Shown here: positions 12,278 through 24,296 of the stretch, piece after piece
Layout: each line of letters opens with the position of its first letter
Numbering within the stretch: the stretch's first letter is position 1
Origin: Epinephelus fuscoguttatus
Taxonomy: Eukaryota; Chordata; Actinopteri; Perciformes; Serranidae
Reading direction: 5' to 3'
NCBI RefSeq assembly: GCF_011397635.1
Contig: NC_064752.1
Location: forward strand, 4,546,607 to 4,610,606
DNA length: 64,000 bases
Notes under the pieces: model-generated
The model's database searches: none
What the model saw: the letters and a program-made list of their open reading frames with translations, nothing else
Told to the model about the DNA's origin: nothing
Translations under genes and position numbers: made by a program

Positions 12278-12876
12278 GGTGTGTTCAGGATTCAGCAGTG
12301 TGTGTATGTTTGCTGAGGTGTTAGACACACATGTTGTAGATAGGTGTGTGTATTTGTGTCTACAATTACAAGTGTGATTTGACACAGTATCGGCGACCGG
12401 CCTCTAGCCGCTATAAAAGGATGGCATTTTTTGTCTGTCTAATGCTTAAGTCACAGCCCACGCGTCGGTATTCAGTTTTGCAATGAGACTGGCTTGGATT
12501 GAATTGTAGTAGGCAGTATCAAAAAAACAAAAAATCAAATTACACTCAAATACACTTTAGTGTCGACGATGCCGCTGTGCGCCGCTGCCAGTGTGTGTTG
12601 GGGGCGGCACTTGATACAGCTGTGCTGGCGGCAGTGTGTGTTGCACTTAAGTATCATTACACTGTGTTGATATTGTAACCAGCTTGGGTATTAATGTGTT
12701 ACAATTTTTTTTTACAACAAATGTGATACAAGTGCAGAATCTGAGTCATTTTACTTTCAGGTATATGAACATGTTTTTCAACAGGACCCTTTCTTCATTT
12801 ACATTGCTCACATTTCAGATTGGAACACATTTCTTTTTTCACTGAACAGATTTAATACGGTTTTGTAGGACTCAGG

Positions 12877-13077
12877 GTTTTTTTTTTTTTTAATTTTCTA
12901 AAGATATTTTTTGGGCATTTTTGCCTTTATAGATTGGACACTTAAGCGTGAAGGGGATGGAGAGAGAGGGGAAATGACATGCAGCAAAGGGCCACAGGCT
13001 GGAGTCGAACCTGGGCCGCTGCGGCAACAGCCTTGTACATGGGGCATCTACTCTATCCACTAAGCCACCGACGCACC
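12877..13077 (-). mobile_element. tRNA-derived SINE
   Basis: The minus strand starts with a tRNA-like head: an A-box-like TGGCTTAGTGG and a B box GGTTCGACTCC. This is followed by a body with CCTTTGCTGCATGTC and a T/A-rich tail at the left end. It is flanked by a 9-base direct repeat GGACTCAGG (12868-12876 and 13078-13086). The homologous spacer downstream of A has the uninterrupted site, so it inserted after that duplication. It is not a working tRNA gene. Confidence 0.9.
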
Positions 13078-13211
13078 GGACTCAGGTTTTTGAGGAAAAA
13101 CATTTCAACCCTCATCAAATGGCAAGTGAAAAATAAAAAGTATACACAAACAGGCCTGCATCAGCAAAACTGTGATTAGCATTTCTTAAATTATACTCCA
13201 GGAGCTGATCC

Positions 13212-15984
13212 TTAGTGTGGGGTGATTTTCCACAACACATACCTTTTCAGATATCTCCTGAAAGTCTTGTCTCGTATGCCATAGATGATGGGACTAATAG
13301 ATCGTGGCAGGACCTGTACAATAATGTAACAAGCGAACAGGGAGTCTGAATAATTCTTAGGGAACGCTTGCAGCAGAGCCTGTTTGATCAGGGGGGCCAC
13401 ATATGTTACCATACAAAGCAGCAGCTGAAACCCATGGAGGATGATTGTGTTTCTGGCCTTTGTAGCATCTTTGCTAGCTGTTTGTGCAGTGAACAATATT
13501 CTGAAGTAAGTGTAAAAGATAGTGACCCAAACCAGAACTAGAAACACTGAATATGTGATATCTCTCTTCTTGATGATGAGGGGGTTTGGGAAGACAGTTT
13601 GTGGAACACAGAAGACTCTGGAATGAAAGAAGTCCAGTGGCTCTGTGGCCAAAGTGAAGAAGAGATCAGGAAGAGCAGACCACAAAGTTGTTGTCCAGAT
13701 TAAACCGATCAACATCAGTGTTCTCTTGACTGCATAGATATGCGGGTGGCGAAGGGGGAGACAGATGGCGATGAAGCATTCCACTGCCATGCAGGCCAGG
13801 TTCAGAGGGCTGTTTGCAGTGGTTAAGAGTGCAATCAGGATGAAGATGCAGCAGATTGAGACATTTATTTTGTGGAGAACGTAGCTGATGACAAACAGGA
13901 TGATGGTTTGCGTCACTTGGATCGTGTCGTTGACCACCAGGTGGATGAAAAGGATGTACCGAGGATTTATGTAGAATATCTGGAAGGTGGGAAGAAAAGC
14001 ACACATGAGGGGAAAAACTATTTTAGAAAACCTAGAGCTTTAAGTTTGAAACAGGGACACCATGCTCATGTTTTATCGGGCTTTTCAAATACTTGTGCCA
14101 GTTGTCAGTCATTTGCGTTCAACAGCGACCTTACTTAGCTAGCTGCTTAATACCTGAACACAATAACATTGTGATTTCATCATAACAACATATTAATGGC
14201 TCTGCTTGTCTGGTACATCAGTCCCCCAGCTCAGCTGCTGCATCCACTTTCATCTGTTTATCCAGGGCTGGGTCAAGGAGGCAGCAGGCTGAGCAAGGAA
14301 CTTTAGACCTCCCTCCTCCCAGAAATACTTCATCACTGTTGATGCGGCACTAAACTGCCTATCCATCTCATATGCAGACACAGCTTTTACTTTGGTTGTA
14401 CAGGGACCAGGTGGCTTGTAACACAACCCCGGTACCCTGTAAACATGCAGTACCCCCACCAGGACTCCCAGGGGGACACTGTCATAAGCCTTTTCCACGT
14501 CCACAGATCACATGTAGAGTGGATGGGCAAACTCCCATTACCCTTCCAGCAACCTGGTTCACTGTTTCGTGGACAGGACTGAATCCACATTGCTCCTTCA
14601 GAATGTGAGGTTCGACAGTCGGTCAGAGCCTCCTTTTCAGCACCCTCAGCTGCAGACCTTTTGGCCAACCAGTATTTGTCTGCTGCTTCAGGAGACCCCT
14701 GGGCCAGTTAAGCCCAAAAGGCCTCTTTCTTCAGCCTGACGCCCTTCTTCACCACTGGTGTCCACAAGTGGGTTCTTTAGTTGCCACCAGGACAAGCACC
14801 AACGACCTGACCACAACATTTAGCAGCCACCTCCACAATGTAGGCTTTGAACATGGACCACTCAGATTCTGTGTCCCAAACCTCCACCTGATGATACAAC
14901 CACAAGGTGGATCATCAATTTTTGGCCCATGGTGTTCGATACCAACTACGGGTCAGGTGCTCCAAATTGCTGTTTGGTGCACAAGCACAAAGACCTATTC
15001 TCAGCAACTCACAGTCACATTGAGGTGACCCTCTCGTTTCCTGGGGAGAACTCCCAACACATCAGTGTTAAGTTGGGGGCTTGTGAGTTTTTCCACGCCC
15101 ACTTGGTGCCTCTCACTCTGGTCAACCCCAGAAAAGTTTCAAAAGTGCTACACACAGTGCTGTGTGTAGAGGTGAGCCCAACCAGCTTTGTTTCCTTCCC
15201 TGCCAGATAAATGATGTTCCACATCCCTGGAGTCAGTCTTGGATGCTAGGGGGCAGCACGCCTTGGTTCCCGCCCCTGCCTGCCACCTGGCACACGCTGC
15301 AATGTGCTGGGCACTGCGAACGGGCCCCATGACCCAAGGTCATATTTTGGTGCACGCAGTAGTACACAGAATACCCAGTATGTAGATTGATGTACATAAT
15401 ATGGAGCCAAAGTTCACAAGCAAAAATTCCCTCTGGAAGCTTTTGGCCATGCACAGTTTACAAGATAAAGCTCAATGAGCTTATTGGCGTGTGAGTCAGT
15501 CACACTTTAGGGACTGCAAATGAAACTCCCGAGCAGAAAGACCCACGGCTTCCAGGTCAGATAAAACAGCAACAGAGAGGGTGTTTTGTAAAAGATGAAG
15601 ATGGTGTGTTGGCGTTGCTCTACTGTTGTAGGATTTGTGAATTGAAACACATCCAACATGTTAACGTACCTTTGACAGCATCACCCACACATTCCTATGA
15701 TCTGGATGAGGACAAAGCAAACTGTATTTTGGCTTAAAGAGCAATAGATGTTTTTCAGTTTTATTGCCTGTTCAGGCCTGTTGCCATTTGGGAAAGTGTT
15801 TGTATTGTGTGATAAGTCAGTGTTTGAAATGTTCTTTGTTTTTATAATTATAACAGTGGTGTGATGGATACGTCACCTGCTCCTGATTGGTTCGGACAAA
15901 ACAAAGCAAAAATAATCCCACACAGTAAAGAATATGAGCATGATGTTTCTTTTTCTTTTTTCTATCTATATCTATATCTATGTA

Positions 15985-16023
<39 letters not shown>

Positions 16024-17733
16024 TACCAATCAATCAATCAATTTTATTTATAAAGCCCAATATCACAAATCACAATTTGCCTCACAGACCAAAAGTTTGG
16101 ACACACCTTCTCATTCAATGCATTTTCTTTATTTTCATGACTATTTACATTGTAGAAGGCATCAAAACTATGAATGAACACATGTGGAGTTATGTACTTA
16201 ACAAAAAAAGGTGAAATAACTGAAAACATGTTTTATATTCTAGTTTCTTCAAAATAGCCACCCTTTGCTCTGATTACTGCTTTGCACACTCTTGGCATTC
16301 TCTCCATGAGCTTCAAGAGGTAGTCACCTGAAATGGTTTCCACTTCACAGGTGTGCCTTATCAGGGTTAATTAGTGGAATTTCTTGCTTTATCAATGGGG
16401 TTGGGACCATCAGTTGTGTTGTGCAGAAGTCAGGTTAATACACAGCCGACAGCCCTATTGGACAACTGTTAAAATTCATATTATGGCAAGAACCAATCAG
16501 CTAACTAAAGAAAAACGAGTGGCCATCATTACTTTAAGAAATGAAGGTCAGTCAGTCCGGAAAATTGCAAAAACTTTAAATGTGTCCCCAAGTGGAGTCG
16601 CAAAAACCATCAAGCGCTACAACGAAACTGGCACACATGAGGACCGATCCAGGAAAGGAAGACCAAGAGTCACCTCTGCTTCTGAGGATAAGTTCATCCG
16701 AGTCACCAGCCTCAGAAATGGCAAGTTAACAGCAGCTCAGATCAGAGACCAGATGAATGCCACACAGAGTTCTAGCAGCAGACCCATCTCTAGAACAACT
16801 GTTAAGAGGAGACTGCAAGAATCAGGCCTTCATGGTCAAATAGCTGCTAGGAAACCACTGCTAAGGAGAGGCAACAAGCAGAAGAGATTTGTTTGGGCCA
16901 AGAAACACAAGGAATGGACATTAGACCAGTGGAAATCTGTGCTTTGGTCTGATGAGTCCAAATTTGAGATCTTTGGTTCCAACTGCCGTGTCTTTGTGAG
17001 ACGCAGAAAAGGTGAACGGATGGATTCCACATGCCTGGTTCCCACTGTGAAGCATGGAGGAGGAGGTGTGATGGTGTGGGGGTGTTTTGCTGGTGACACT
17101 GTTGGGGATTTATTCAAAATTGAAGGCACACTGAACCAGCATGGCTACCACAGCATCCTGCAGCGACATGCCATCCCATCCGGTTTGCGTTTAGTTGGAC
17201 GATCATTTATTTTTCAACAGGACAATGACCCCAAACACACCTCCAGGCTGTGTAAGGGCTATTTGACCAAGAAGGAGAGTGATGGAGTGCTGCGGCAGAT
17301 GACCTGGCCTCCACAGTCACCGGACCTGAACCCAGTCGAGATGGTTTGGGGTGAGCTGGACCGCAGAGTGAAGGCAAAGGGGCCAACAAGTGCTAAACAC
17401 CTCTGGGAACTCCTTCAAGACTGTTGGAAACCATTTCAGGTGACTACCTCTTGAAGCTCATGGAGAGAATGCCAAGAGTGTGCAAAGCAGTAATCAGAGC
17501 AAAGGGTGGCTATTTTGAAGAAACTAGAATATAAAACATGTTTTCAGTTATTTCACCTTTTTTTGTTAAGTACATAACTCCACATGTGTTCATTCATAGT
17601 TTTGATGCCTTCAGTGAGAATCTACAATGTAAATAGTCATGAAAATAAAGAAAACGCATTGAATGAGAAGGTGTGTCCAAACTTTTGGCCTGTACTGTAT
17701 ATCTATATATATCTATATCTATATCTATATCTA

Positions 17734-17776
<43 letters not shown>

Positions 17777-17988
17777 AGCGGCTGATATCTTCCTCAGTAA
17801 TTCATTATTAGTTCCTACATGTCAGATGAATATCAGACCTGGTGTTTGCAGAAGGTTTGAATGAGGCCTCCATTGATGTAGTTGATGAAGATCCCGAGAA
17901 GCACAACAATCACATTCTTGATCACAGCTTTAGTGAGGGAGTCTCGAGACTGTACAACCACAGTCACATTGGCAGATGATGTGTCCAT
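13212..17988 (-). CDS. odorant receptor 131-2-like gene C, intact
   Basis: Exon 1 is 17839-17988 (50 codons, starting MDTSSANVT). Exon 2 is 13212-13979 (255 codons plus stop, ending WKITPH). The splice is phase 0 (KHQ-IFYINPRY) and the protein 305 residues. The block is nearly identical to A but without the A frameshift. Motifs: MAVECFIAIC, KARNTIILHGFQ, SPIIYGIRDKTFRRYL. The C-terminus is 7 residues shorter than in B and D (no QKESAPG). Its intron (13980-17838) is the largest of the array because it contains a LINE fragment and a whole Tc1-type element. The TATA box of its inferred promoter has a substitution (see 20450-20515), so expression may be reduced; that is inference. Confidence 0.87.
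14220..15330 (-). mobile_element. LINE fragment in intron of C
   Basis: Same element, same ends and same internal losses as 780-1890 in A, including the DVEKAYDSVPLGVL motif at 14250-14504. It was therefore copied together with the gene rather than inserted twice. Confidence 0.7.
16027..16085. repeat. 59-base fish repeat fragment inside the left Tc1 tip
   Basis: An ATCAATCA-rich start followed by TTTATTTATAAAGCCC and TCACAATTTGCCTCAC, a motif known to recur across teleost genomes. It separates the outer CAGTAC of the transposon from the rest of its inverted repeat; the right end is continuous. Confidence 0.6.
16483..17454 (+). CDS. Tc1-type transposase, C-terminus altered by a frameshift
   Basis: 323 residues from MARTNQLTKEKR; this start is chosen over the upstream in-frame ATG at 16384 because it matches the family start. 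It has paired helix-turn-helix domains (about 1-110), then a GRPR-like linker (GRPRVT, 59-64). The catalytic core has D157 (LWSDES), D249 (QQDNDPKHT) and E286 (DLNPVEMVW). There are 36 residues between the second D and E, not the 34 of Sleeping Beauty, as in the DD36E group. Near 17430 the sequence GGAAACC lacks one A relative to the expected GGAAAACC. The frame then ends PFQVTTS instead of continuing TISGDYLLK for about 30 residues. All three catalytic residues remain, but the protein is probably impaired. Confidence 0.9.
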   Translation: MARTNQLTKEKRVAIITLRNEGQSVRKIAKTLNVSPSGVAKTIKRYNETGTHEDRSRKGRPRVTSASEDKFIRVTSLRNGKLTAAQIRDQMNATQSSSSRPISRTTVKRRLQESGLHGQIAARKPLLRRGNKQKRFVWAKKHKEWTLDQWKSVLWSDESKFEIFGSNCRVFVRRRKGERMDSTCLVPTVKHGGGGVMVWGCFAGDTVGDLFKIEGTLNQHGYHSILQRHAIPSGLRLVGRSFIFQQDNDPKHTSRLCKGYLTKKESDGVLRQMTWPPQSPDLNPVEMVWGELDRRVKAKGPTSAKHLWELLQDCWKPFQVTTS

Positions 17989-20449
17989 CTTTCGAAGCTG
18001 AAAAGAAAAGATTTTAAAAAAGCTTCAGAGATAAATAGATGTTCACAGCAATTATAGACAGTGAGCCTTATTTCAAGGATTTCAACTCCACTTTTCTCGT
18101 TAAACGGTGCATAATCTGTTCACAAATAAGGAGCAAAGGAGCAGAGGTTGTATTCAGGTGCGTAATGGAATGATATTAACACTGCGGAATCAACAATTGG
18201 AGAAGCTTGCAGTTTTCTGCAGAGAGTAATGCAGTAAGAGCAGTGATGTCACTGCAGCAAATATGGTGGGACATTATAGAAGCAAAACTAAAAGCTGTAG
18301 TTTGAAACTTGACAGAAGAAACAGAACTAAACTTTCAGCTTTTAAAATAATTAAGTTCCTCTTCTCCTTGTTCATAAATGTGCGTAGTGTCTCTCTTAAT
18401 GGGGAGTTTGACAGCAGCTCTGCTCTGATCTCTGCTATTTTCACAGATTTTAATCATATTAATATTTTCTTTATTAATGATGTATTTTTTTTAACCTTTC
18501 ACAACATCCATGCCCCTGTGTGTGTAAAAAGTAGAGTGTACGTGTGTTTTGAACCCTCCTCTGTAAGCAGATCTTACTATCTGAAGAATGTACCGTTTAT
18601 GTAGCAGGAAAATACTGCACCATTCTGACTTTAGACCAGGTGTTTGTTGGTCAGTAGCACAATCACTTTCCACTGCCTCAAAATAGCAATATGCCAACAG
18701 TGTGCCTGACCACACCTCATTTTAAGAACTACATGCCCGTGGACACACAGATGGGCGCAGGAACATGGAATAAATCTATGAGAAAATCAATTTAAATTGA
18801 GTAACAGTAAGCATGATAACGTGTAGGCTATTTGTACTTCTCTCTCAATTTTACAATCTCAAAGAGTATCAGCACCAACTAGTGGGTTATTGTTTGAGAC
18901 TTCTTCATTAACATACATCATTCAAAAATTTGTAATCTCCTGCCACAAAAGCTTGATCGGGTCCAGTCAGATGGCTTCGAGGACTACACTATATTTAAAT
19001 GGTCTTTGATACTTTTAGGTTGTAGAAAGTCCTCTTTACAAATAGCTGTTGTTTTGTATGAAGGGTTTGTTTTGTATATGGATAACAAATTGCTGTACAA
19101 CGGATCAACCAGTCTGAAATGGCAGAAAGAGACAAAGATCCCTCTGAGCAACAGCTGAATCAGAACAGAGAAAATCAGCAGTCATTGTAAAAAATAAACT
19201 GGGAGCTTAGCATCAAAATGTGTGCAGCTTTAAAGAGGAACAGGTTCCTGTTTCACTGTCAAGAGTATGCCTGTAACAATTACCAGGCAATGTGTTGGTT
19301 TAGCAAAGCTCTTCTTCAGACTTCACAGTAGGAACAGAGGGGTTAGCACTGTTGGAATATCAGTGCAACACACTATGGACTGGCAAATCACAGTTTAAAC
19401 CTCTGCAGAGGGCCTGAAGAAAAACACGCTAACTATTTAGAGCCTAGTTCCATGGCCGTAGTTCAGTAATGATCAAGGGTCACTGACACTGTTCGGACTG
19501 GAAAACAAATTTCACATCTAAATTCCAACAGTGTTCTCCTCTGTGATGCAACACTGTGGGGACATCAAATAAACTGAAGTTTGAATCACTTAATTATCTT
19601 GTGTTTCTTGGGCCATAACACTTTCACTTGTATCTTTGATGAAATATCCATTGTTTATCAAAAGAAAAACATCATTATAACAGCTGATATATAACTTTTT
19701 ATCAGTCGTGTGTCTTTATATTTCCATCATAACATTGACAGTAAACAGAGATAAAGACAGGAAGGGTGATAAATCCATAATGCCGTTCATGTCTAGTTTT
19801 TAAAAACCCCTGAAACCATAGTTTACAAATCATACTTCCTTTGTGTTTCATAATCTAACGTCAGAAGCTGAGACATCAGACTCACATCTGGTGTTAGCTC
19901 TACAATTACTAGAGCTTCATTACAGCCAAAGGTAGATAGTTTAAACAAAACAGTTTCCCAAATTATTCAAAGGAACAAGACACTGTCGGACATTCAAAGC
20001 TGGTGTTGTGAGTTCACTGTTCTTATAGATAATCTTGCATTAATCCGCGCAATGACAACAGAGACACAAGAAAGACGTCATGTTAACCTGTGTGTTCATG
20101 TTAAACCTGAATAAAAATGAAAAAATAATATTTAGTTTTTTAGACAGGATCCTCAACAGCATGACTTCATCTGTTATTAATAGAATTATTATGGGATTAA
20201 TCATAAAGTCATGTCTTTGAACTGTCCCTGTTTCAGTTTAGAACAATTTTACTTTTCGTCCATTGAGTTGATTTAAAACTGTGCTGTGAGAATCAGGGAA
20301 GTGAAAATATCAAATGTCAGCAGGTAGAAAAGGATCACATTGAACAATCCTAAAACACACAGGAGAAAAATTCACCACAGACAGGCCTGTGTAGTGGAGT
20401 CAGAACACAGTTCAAAGCTGTCAAGTAGTTCACAGCAGGTAGTGCTTAC
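17989..20449 (-). other. 5' leader intron of C, no gene seen
   Basis: Near-identical copy of 2915-5367. It lies between the non-coding 5' exon and coding exon 1 of C. Confidence 0.5.
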
Positions 20450-20515
20450 CTCAGTTAATGCTTAGAGACCAGGACACCAACAATATGACTCCAGGAAATC
20501 ACAAACTTTATGTGA
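20450..20515 (-). promoter_or_regulatory. 5' exon and weakened core promoter of C
   Basis: The leader and donor (CTGAG/GTAAGC, boundary 20450/20449) match A. The TATA box reads CACATAAAG (about 20506-20514) where A, D and the F unit have CATATAAAG, so one core T is replaced by C. Confidence 0.55.
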
Positions 20516-21819
20516 GGTGTGGTGGCAAATGTCCCTGGACTCCCTGTGTGTGTGTGTTAACATGTTGAGGTGTTCATGCATACAAGAGTAGTTGGTGTGT
20601 TTTATAAAAAGTTGCAAATCTACAGTGGCCCCATCATAAATATGGGAAACTAAATGTAAAAGTGTCAGCTTCAATAAACAAACACAGCTTTGACATGTTT
20701 AATATTCAACATATTGGTGACTAGATTGGGTGATTAAACAGCACATTCATTCATCAACTTTGGATCACTGACTTTCCATGTTGACATATGACCTGCAAGG
20801 TACCCTGGGTGCATTTGTTGCAAATGTTCTGGGGCACCATGTCAACTTCGGCCTGTAACATGCATTGTGTGTTTTCAAAATACACTTCTGTTTTCGCAGG
20901 AAATGTAGAATTTGCATATAGTTTTCTTCAAAATAAACGTACCACGTCAGGACAACACCACAATATGACATTTTTTTCCTTCAACAACAAGTATACATGG
21001 TTCCTTGTAGCCAACACACCCACATGGTTGGGTTCAGCATCAGAAGCATGTTTTTAGGTTTAGAAAGAGATACCAGAGTTTGGCTTTACAGTCATACAGG
21101 AAGTGAACACGGCCTCCCAGGTATAAGTCAGTGGTTGCTGGAACCATCCACCACCCCTCCTGCCAACACCACTTGGACCTTTACCCCCTTAACTAATGTT
21201 GTTGTCCTGCCGCATTTCCTCCTGATGCCGCTGGTTGCCATTACACAATAACAGTGACCGGCTGCATATCATGCCGTAAAAGGATGGCTTTTTTTGTCAT
21301 TGTCTGATGCTGAATTCATAGCCCAAGTGTCAATATTAAATTTCGGAATGAACTGGGGGGGATTGAATTGTAGCACACAATATTTAAAAAGAAAAAATCA
21401 ATTTCATAAATTAATTCAGAAATACCAAACTAGCAGTAAACATCAACTCTAAGTATCATTATACTGTTGATATTGTAACCAGTTCTGGGTATTAATGTGT
21501 TTGAGATGAATCTGAGTCGCTTTCATTCAGGTATATGAACATGTTTTTCAACAAAACCCTTTTTTCATTTACATTGTTCACATTTCAGATTGGAACACAT
21601 TTCTTTTTTCACTGAACAGATTTAAAACAGTTTTGTAGGACTCAGAGGTTTTTGAGGAAAAACATTTCAACAATCATAAAAAGGCAAGTGAGAAATAAAA
21701 AGTATACACAAACAGGCCTGCATTAGCAAAACTATGATTGAAAGGGTCTGTTGTTAACTTTTTATCTGTATTAACTATTTTTATCGCTAATGGGTGAACT
21801 GGTTGAAATGCAACATTAA

Positions 21820-23336
21820 AGAGGCAACAGATAGCATCTTTTCTGAAATAAATCATGATGAAAATAATGTGGGTTGCACAGGGTAGTGGCCACAGTAAAA
21901 TCAAACTATCAGCATTTACATAGGTTACTTAGTGGCTTTGCAATCTTTGCAGTAAGCTTCTGCCACCGGGGGCGAAATTTCGCGGAAAAAATCTGCTTTA
22001 TGGCAGGAAACGCGCCATGTATTGCGAAACTGGTTGGTCAGCCAATCAGGGACTGGAGCTGGTCCTTATGAGGAACTGGCCGGGGCATGAGATCGTTGAG
22101 TCAGGAGCACAATGGCAGACGGACAAAGTTTGGAGACAAGTGAAAAACGGCCTAGCAAAAGAAAACAAGCTAATCTGTCTGAGGAGGCAAAGAAGAGCAA
22201 AAAGGAGAGTGATAAAAGAAGAGGAAAAACAGGAGTAAACCTCAGTCAGGCTTTCAAGAGATGGAGGGAGCTCCGTGACCAAAGAGGCTTCAAAACCGAT
22301 GTCCAGCTAGCTTTCTTTCTAATGGATCAGTAAGTAACACGGCTAAATGTTAGCTAGACCAGAGAGGACTGGACTGTACTGGCTGCTAGTTCATTCCTAG
22401 CTGACCAGGGAGCAGGTAGCGACTGTTGGTCAGCTGACATCCTCGTTGCCATTCTACGGCAGCCCTCGGACAGTGATACCCCCCTCCCTTCCTTCTGTTC
22501 TCTTCTTACGGAGGCAGCTATCGAGGGACACTGCCCAGCTGAGTTACGCCCAGCTAAAGTGAACACTGGACTTTTCACTGCAACGGCCTTAGACTGAGGA
22601 GCATCAAAATCAGTTAACGTTAGTCCACACAGCTCTCCCAAGCTGGCCTGGAGAGCAGGGAGATCATGTCGGTCACTGGCCATAAATGTGAGGGCAGCCT
22701 TCGCAGCTACTGGGCACCCAGCATCTCCGACCGGGAGAAGTGGAGTAAAATCCTCTCCTCCGCTCCCGTTTGTCTGGTGAACGCCTCTCCTCTGTCAATA
22801 CACTCTGCCAGCAATTTCATAATATTGATGCCAGTTGTAACATTTGAATGTTTTAGTAGTAAGCCATGTTCTAAGTGAAATAATGTGTAGTGAGCTGGTA
22901 ACAGTTGAAAAATAACTCCGATGCACGTCGGGGTTCCATTCCCCTGTCGGGAGTCATTTTTCAACAGCTCACTATACATTATCCCTTACGTGTCTACTGT
23001 TGTTTGTACTGATACTGTACATATTGGTAGAATTTACTGTGAGTTGTTCGTACTGGTACTGTGCATTCTGGTATAATTATTTGCATTACTATTTATTTTT
23101 TCTTCAGATAAATATGATAATTGTTGCTCGGCCTCTTTACTCATTTATTTAGTAGAATGTCCACACACCTTCTCATTCTACATATACGTAGAGGTATACT
23201 GGTGGCTTTACAGCCTACATTTTATTGATTATCTCTGATCCCCACGCTCAATTTGGTCATTGCGACAGTGCGACACAACACCATTGATGCTAGGTGGCGC
23301 CAAACTAACAATAAACAAATCCTATCTGTTGCCTCT
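21820..23336. mobile_element. TTAA-flanked DNA transposon, 1.5 kb, non-autonomous
   Basis: A perfect 15-base terminal inverted repeat AGAGGCAACAGATAG (21820-21834, complement at 23322-23336). It is flanked by TTAA on both sides (21816-21819 and 23337-23340). The spacer downstream of A has a single TTAA at the matching place (about 7439), giving the empty site. TTAA duplication points to piggyBac or Kolobok superfamilies; the AGAGG tip fits Kolobok better, as an inference. An internal hairpin lies at about 22880-22982, with arms such as TAGTGAGCTG. The only coding-looking part is 22112-22333. Confidence 0.85.
22112..22333 (+). CDS. short basic ORF or first exon inside the TTAA transposon
   Basis: 73 codons starting MADGQSLETSEKRPSKRKQ. 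It is highly basic, then reads SQAFKRWRELRDQRGFKTD near its end. A donor-like CA/GTAAGT overlaps its last codons (22328-22336), so it is probably a first coding exon whose partner exons have been deleted. It resembles, from memory, the N-terminal part of proteins carried by fish DNA transposons; no function is assigned. Confidence 0.4.
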   Translation: MADGQSLETSEKRPSKRKQANLSEEAKKSKKESDKRRGKTGVNLSQAFKRWRELRDQRGFKTDVQLAFFLMDQ

Positions 23337-23340
23337 TTAA

Positions 23341-24296
23341 GATTGAGACTTACATTTTAAATCATGGCATGTTTCAGAAAAATTACGTTGCCTACATTGG
23401 CAACCTGTGCTGATGCTGTCACGGTGTGTGAAATCTCACATTGCATTAGTAGTAAGCAATAATGACAACTTGATGAATATGATATTGTGTTTTTAACAGA
23501 CCAATGGAACCACTGGTGTCTGATCAGCTGAGTGCAGTTTACTGCCAAGCCCAGGATTGTGTCTGCAACATGAAGGAGATCAAGATGCCTTTTAAAGAGG
23601 TGGGAGAGGTTGAGTGGCATACTGGGGGTTTTTTTATTATTATTTTTATGAAAGTTCATCTGTATTTTTGGAATAATGAGAGGAGAGTTAGCAGAGTTAA
23701 TCACTCAAGAACACAAAAACTCTATCATCCTGCTCACTCAGAAATATCACCATAGCCGAATCACATCAAGAGTGATTGGGACTGATGGTTACTATTTAAA
23801 CTGCGATTACACATTGCAATAAACGTTTTAGTGGAACTGCTGATTAATGAAATTGAAATGAAGAGTTATCCAAATGACACCTCCTTATTTCACTACAATA
23901 GGAAGATATCAAGCAGGCTACTCACCCATTTTATAAGTGGTTACAGGTTACAGCTTCAGTTTGACGTAGAGGGCACAGCTGATAGCTACATGGTTTGTAT
24001 ACATGACATAACAGAAATGCATATGGAAGGGATTCAGTTTGGACAGAGAGAACTGTTGTAACTTGAAGCTTTGCAATCATCAGACACAAGTTTTATGTCA
24101 AAATGTTCTGCTGAGGAGATTTTAGTGAGTCCCCTGATAAATTCAGTATACTTATCTGGTACAGGGTTTGGCTTTGACCGTTTGTACACCGGCCCAAGTC
24201 TTAGAAATTGTAGTTTTTAATTTGGACAGAGTAAAGTCAAAGAACTCATCAGTTTTAGGATCTGACTCCAAGTAAAGTTTTTCAGCATTTCTTAAA
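23341..24296. other. intergenic spacer downstream of D
   Basis: Continues the duplicated spacer homologous to 7440-7974. It has an extra AT-rich block (about 23580-24060) absent downstream of A. No gene was recognised. Confidence 0.5.

Larger units (their letters stand above)
16021..17697 (+). mobile_element. Tc1/mariner transposon in intron of C
   Basis: The terminal inverted repeats are long, about 250 bases (16086-16336 against 17431-17697), and the outer ends read CAGTAC / GTACTG. The element sits in a TA microsatellite, where the TA target duplication cannot be told from the repeat. The equivalent tract in A is uninterrupted. A 59-base foreign block (16027-16085) lies just inside the left tip. 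The single gene inside is described separately. Confidence 0.92.
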
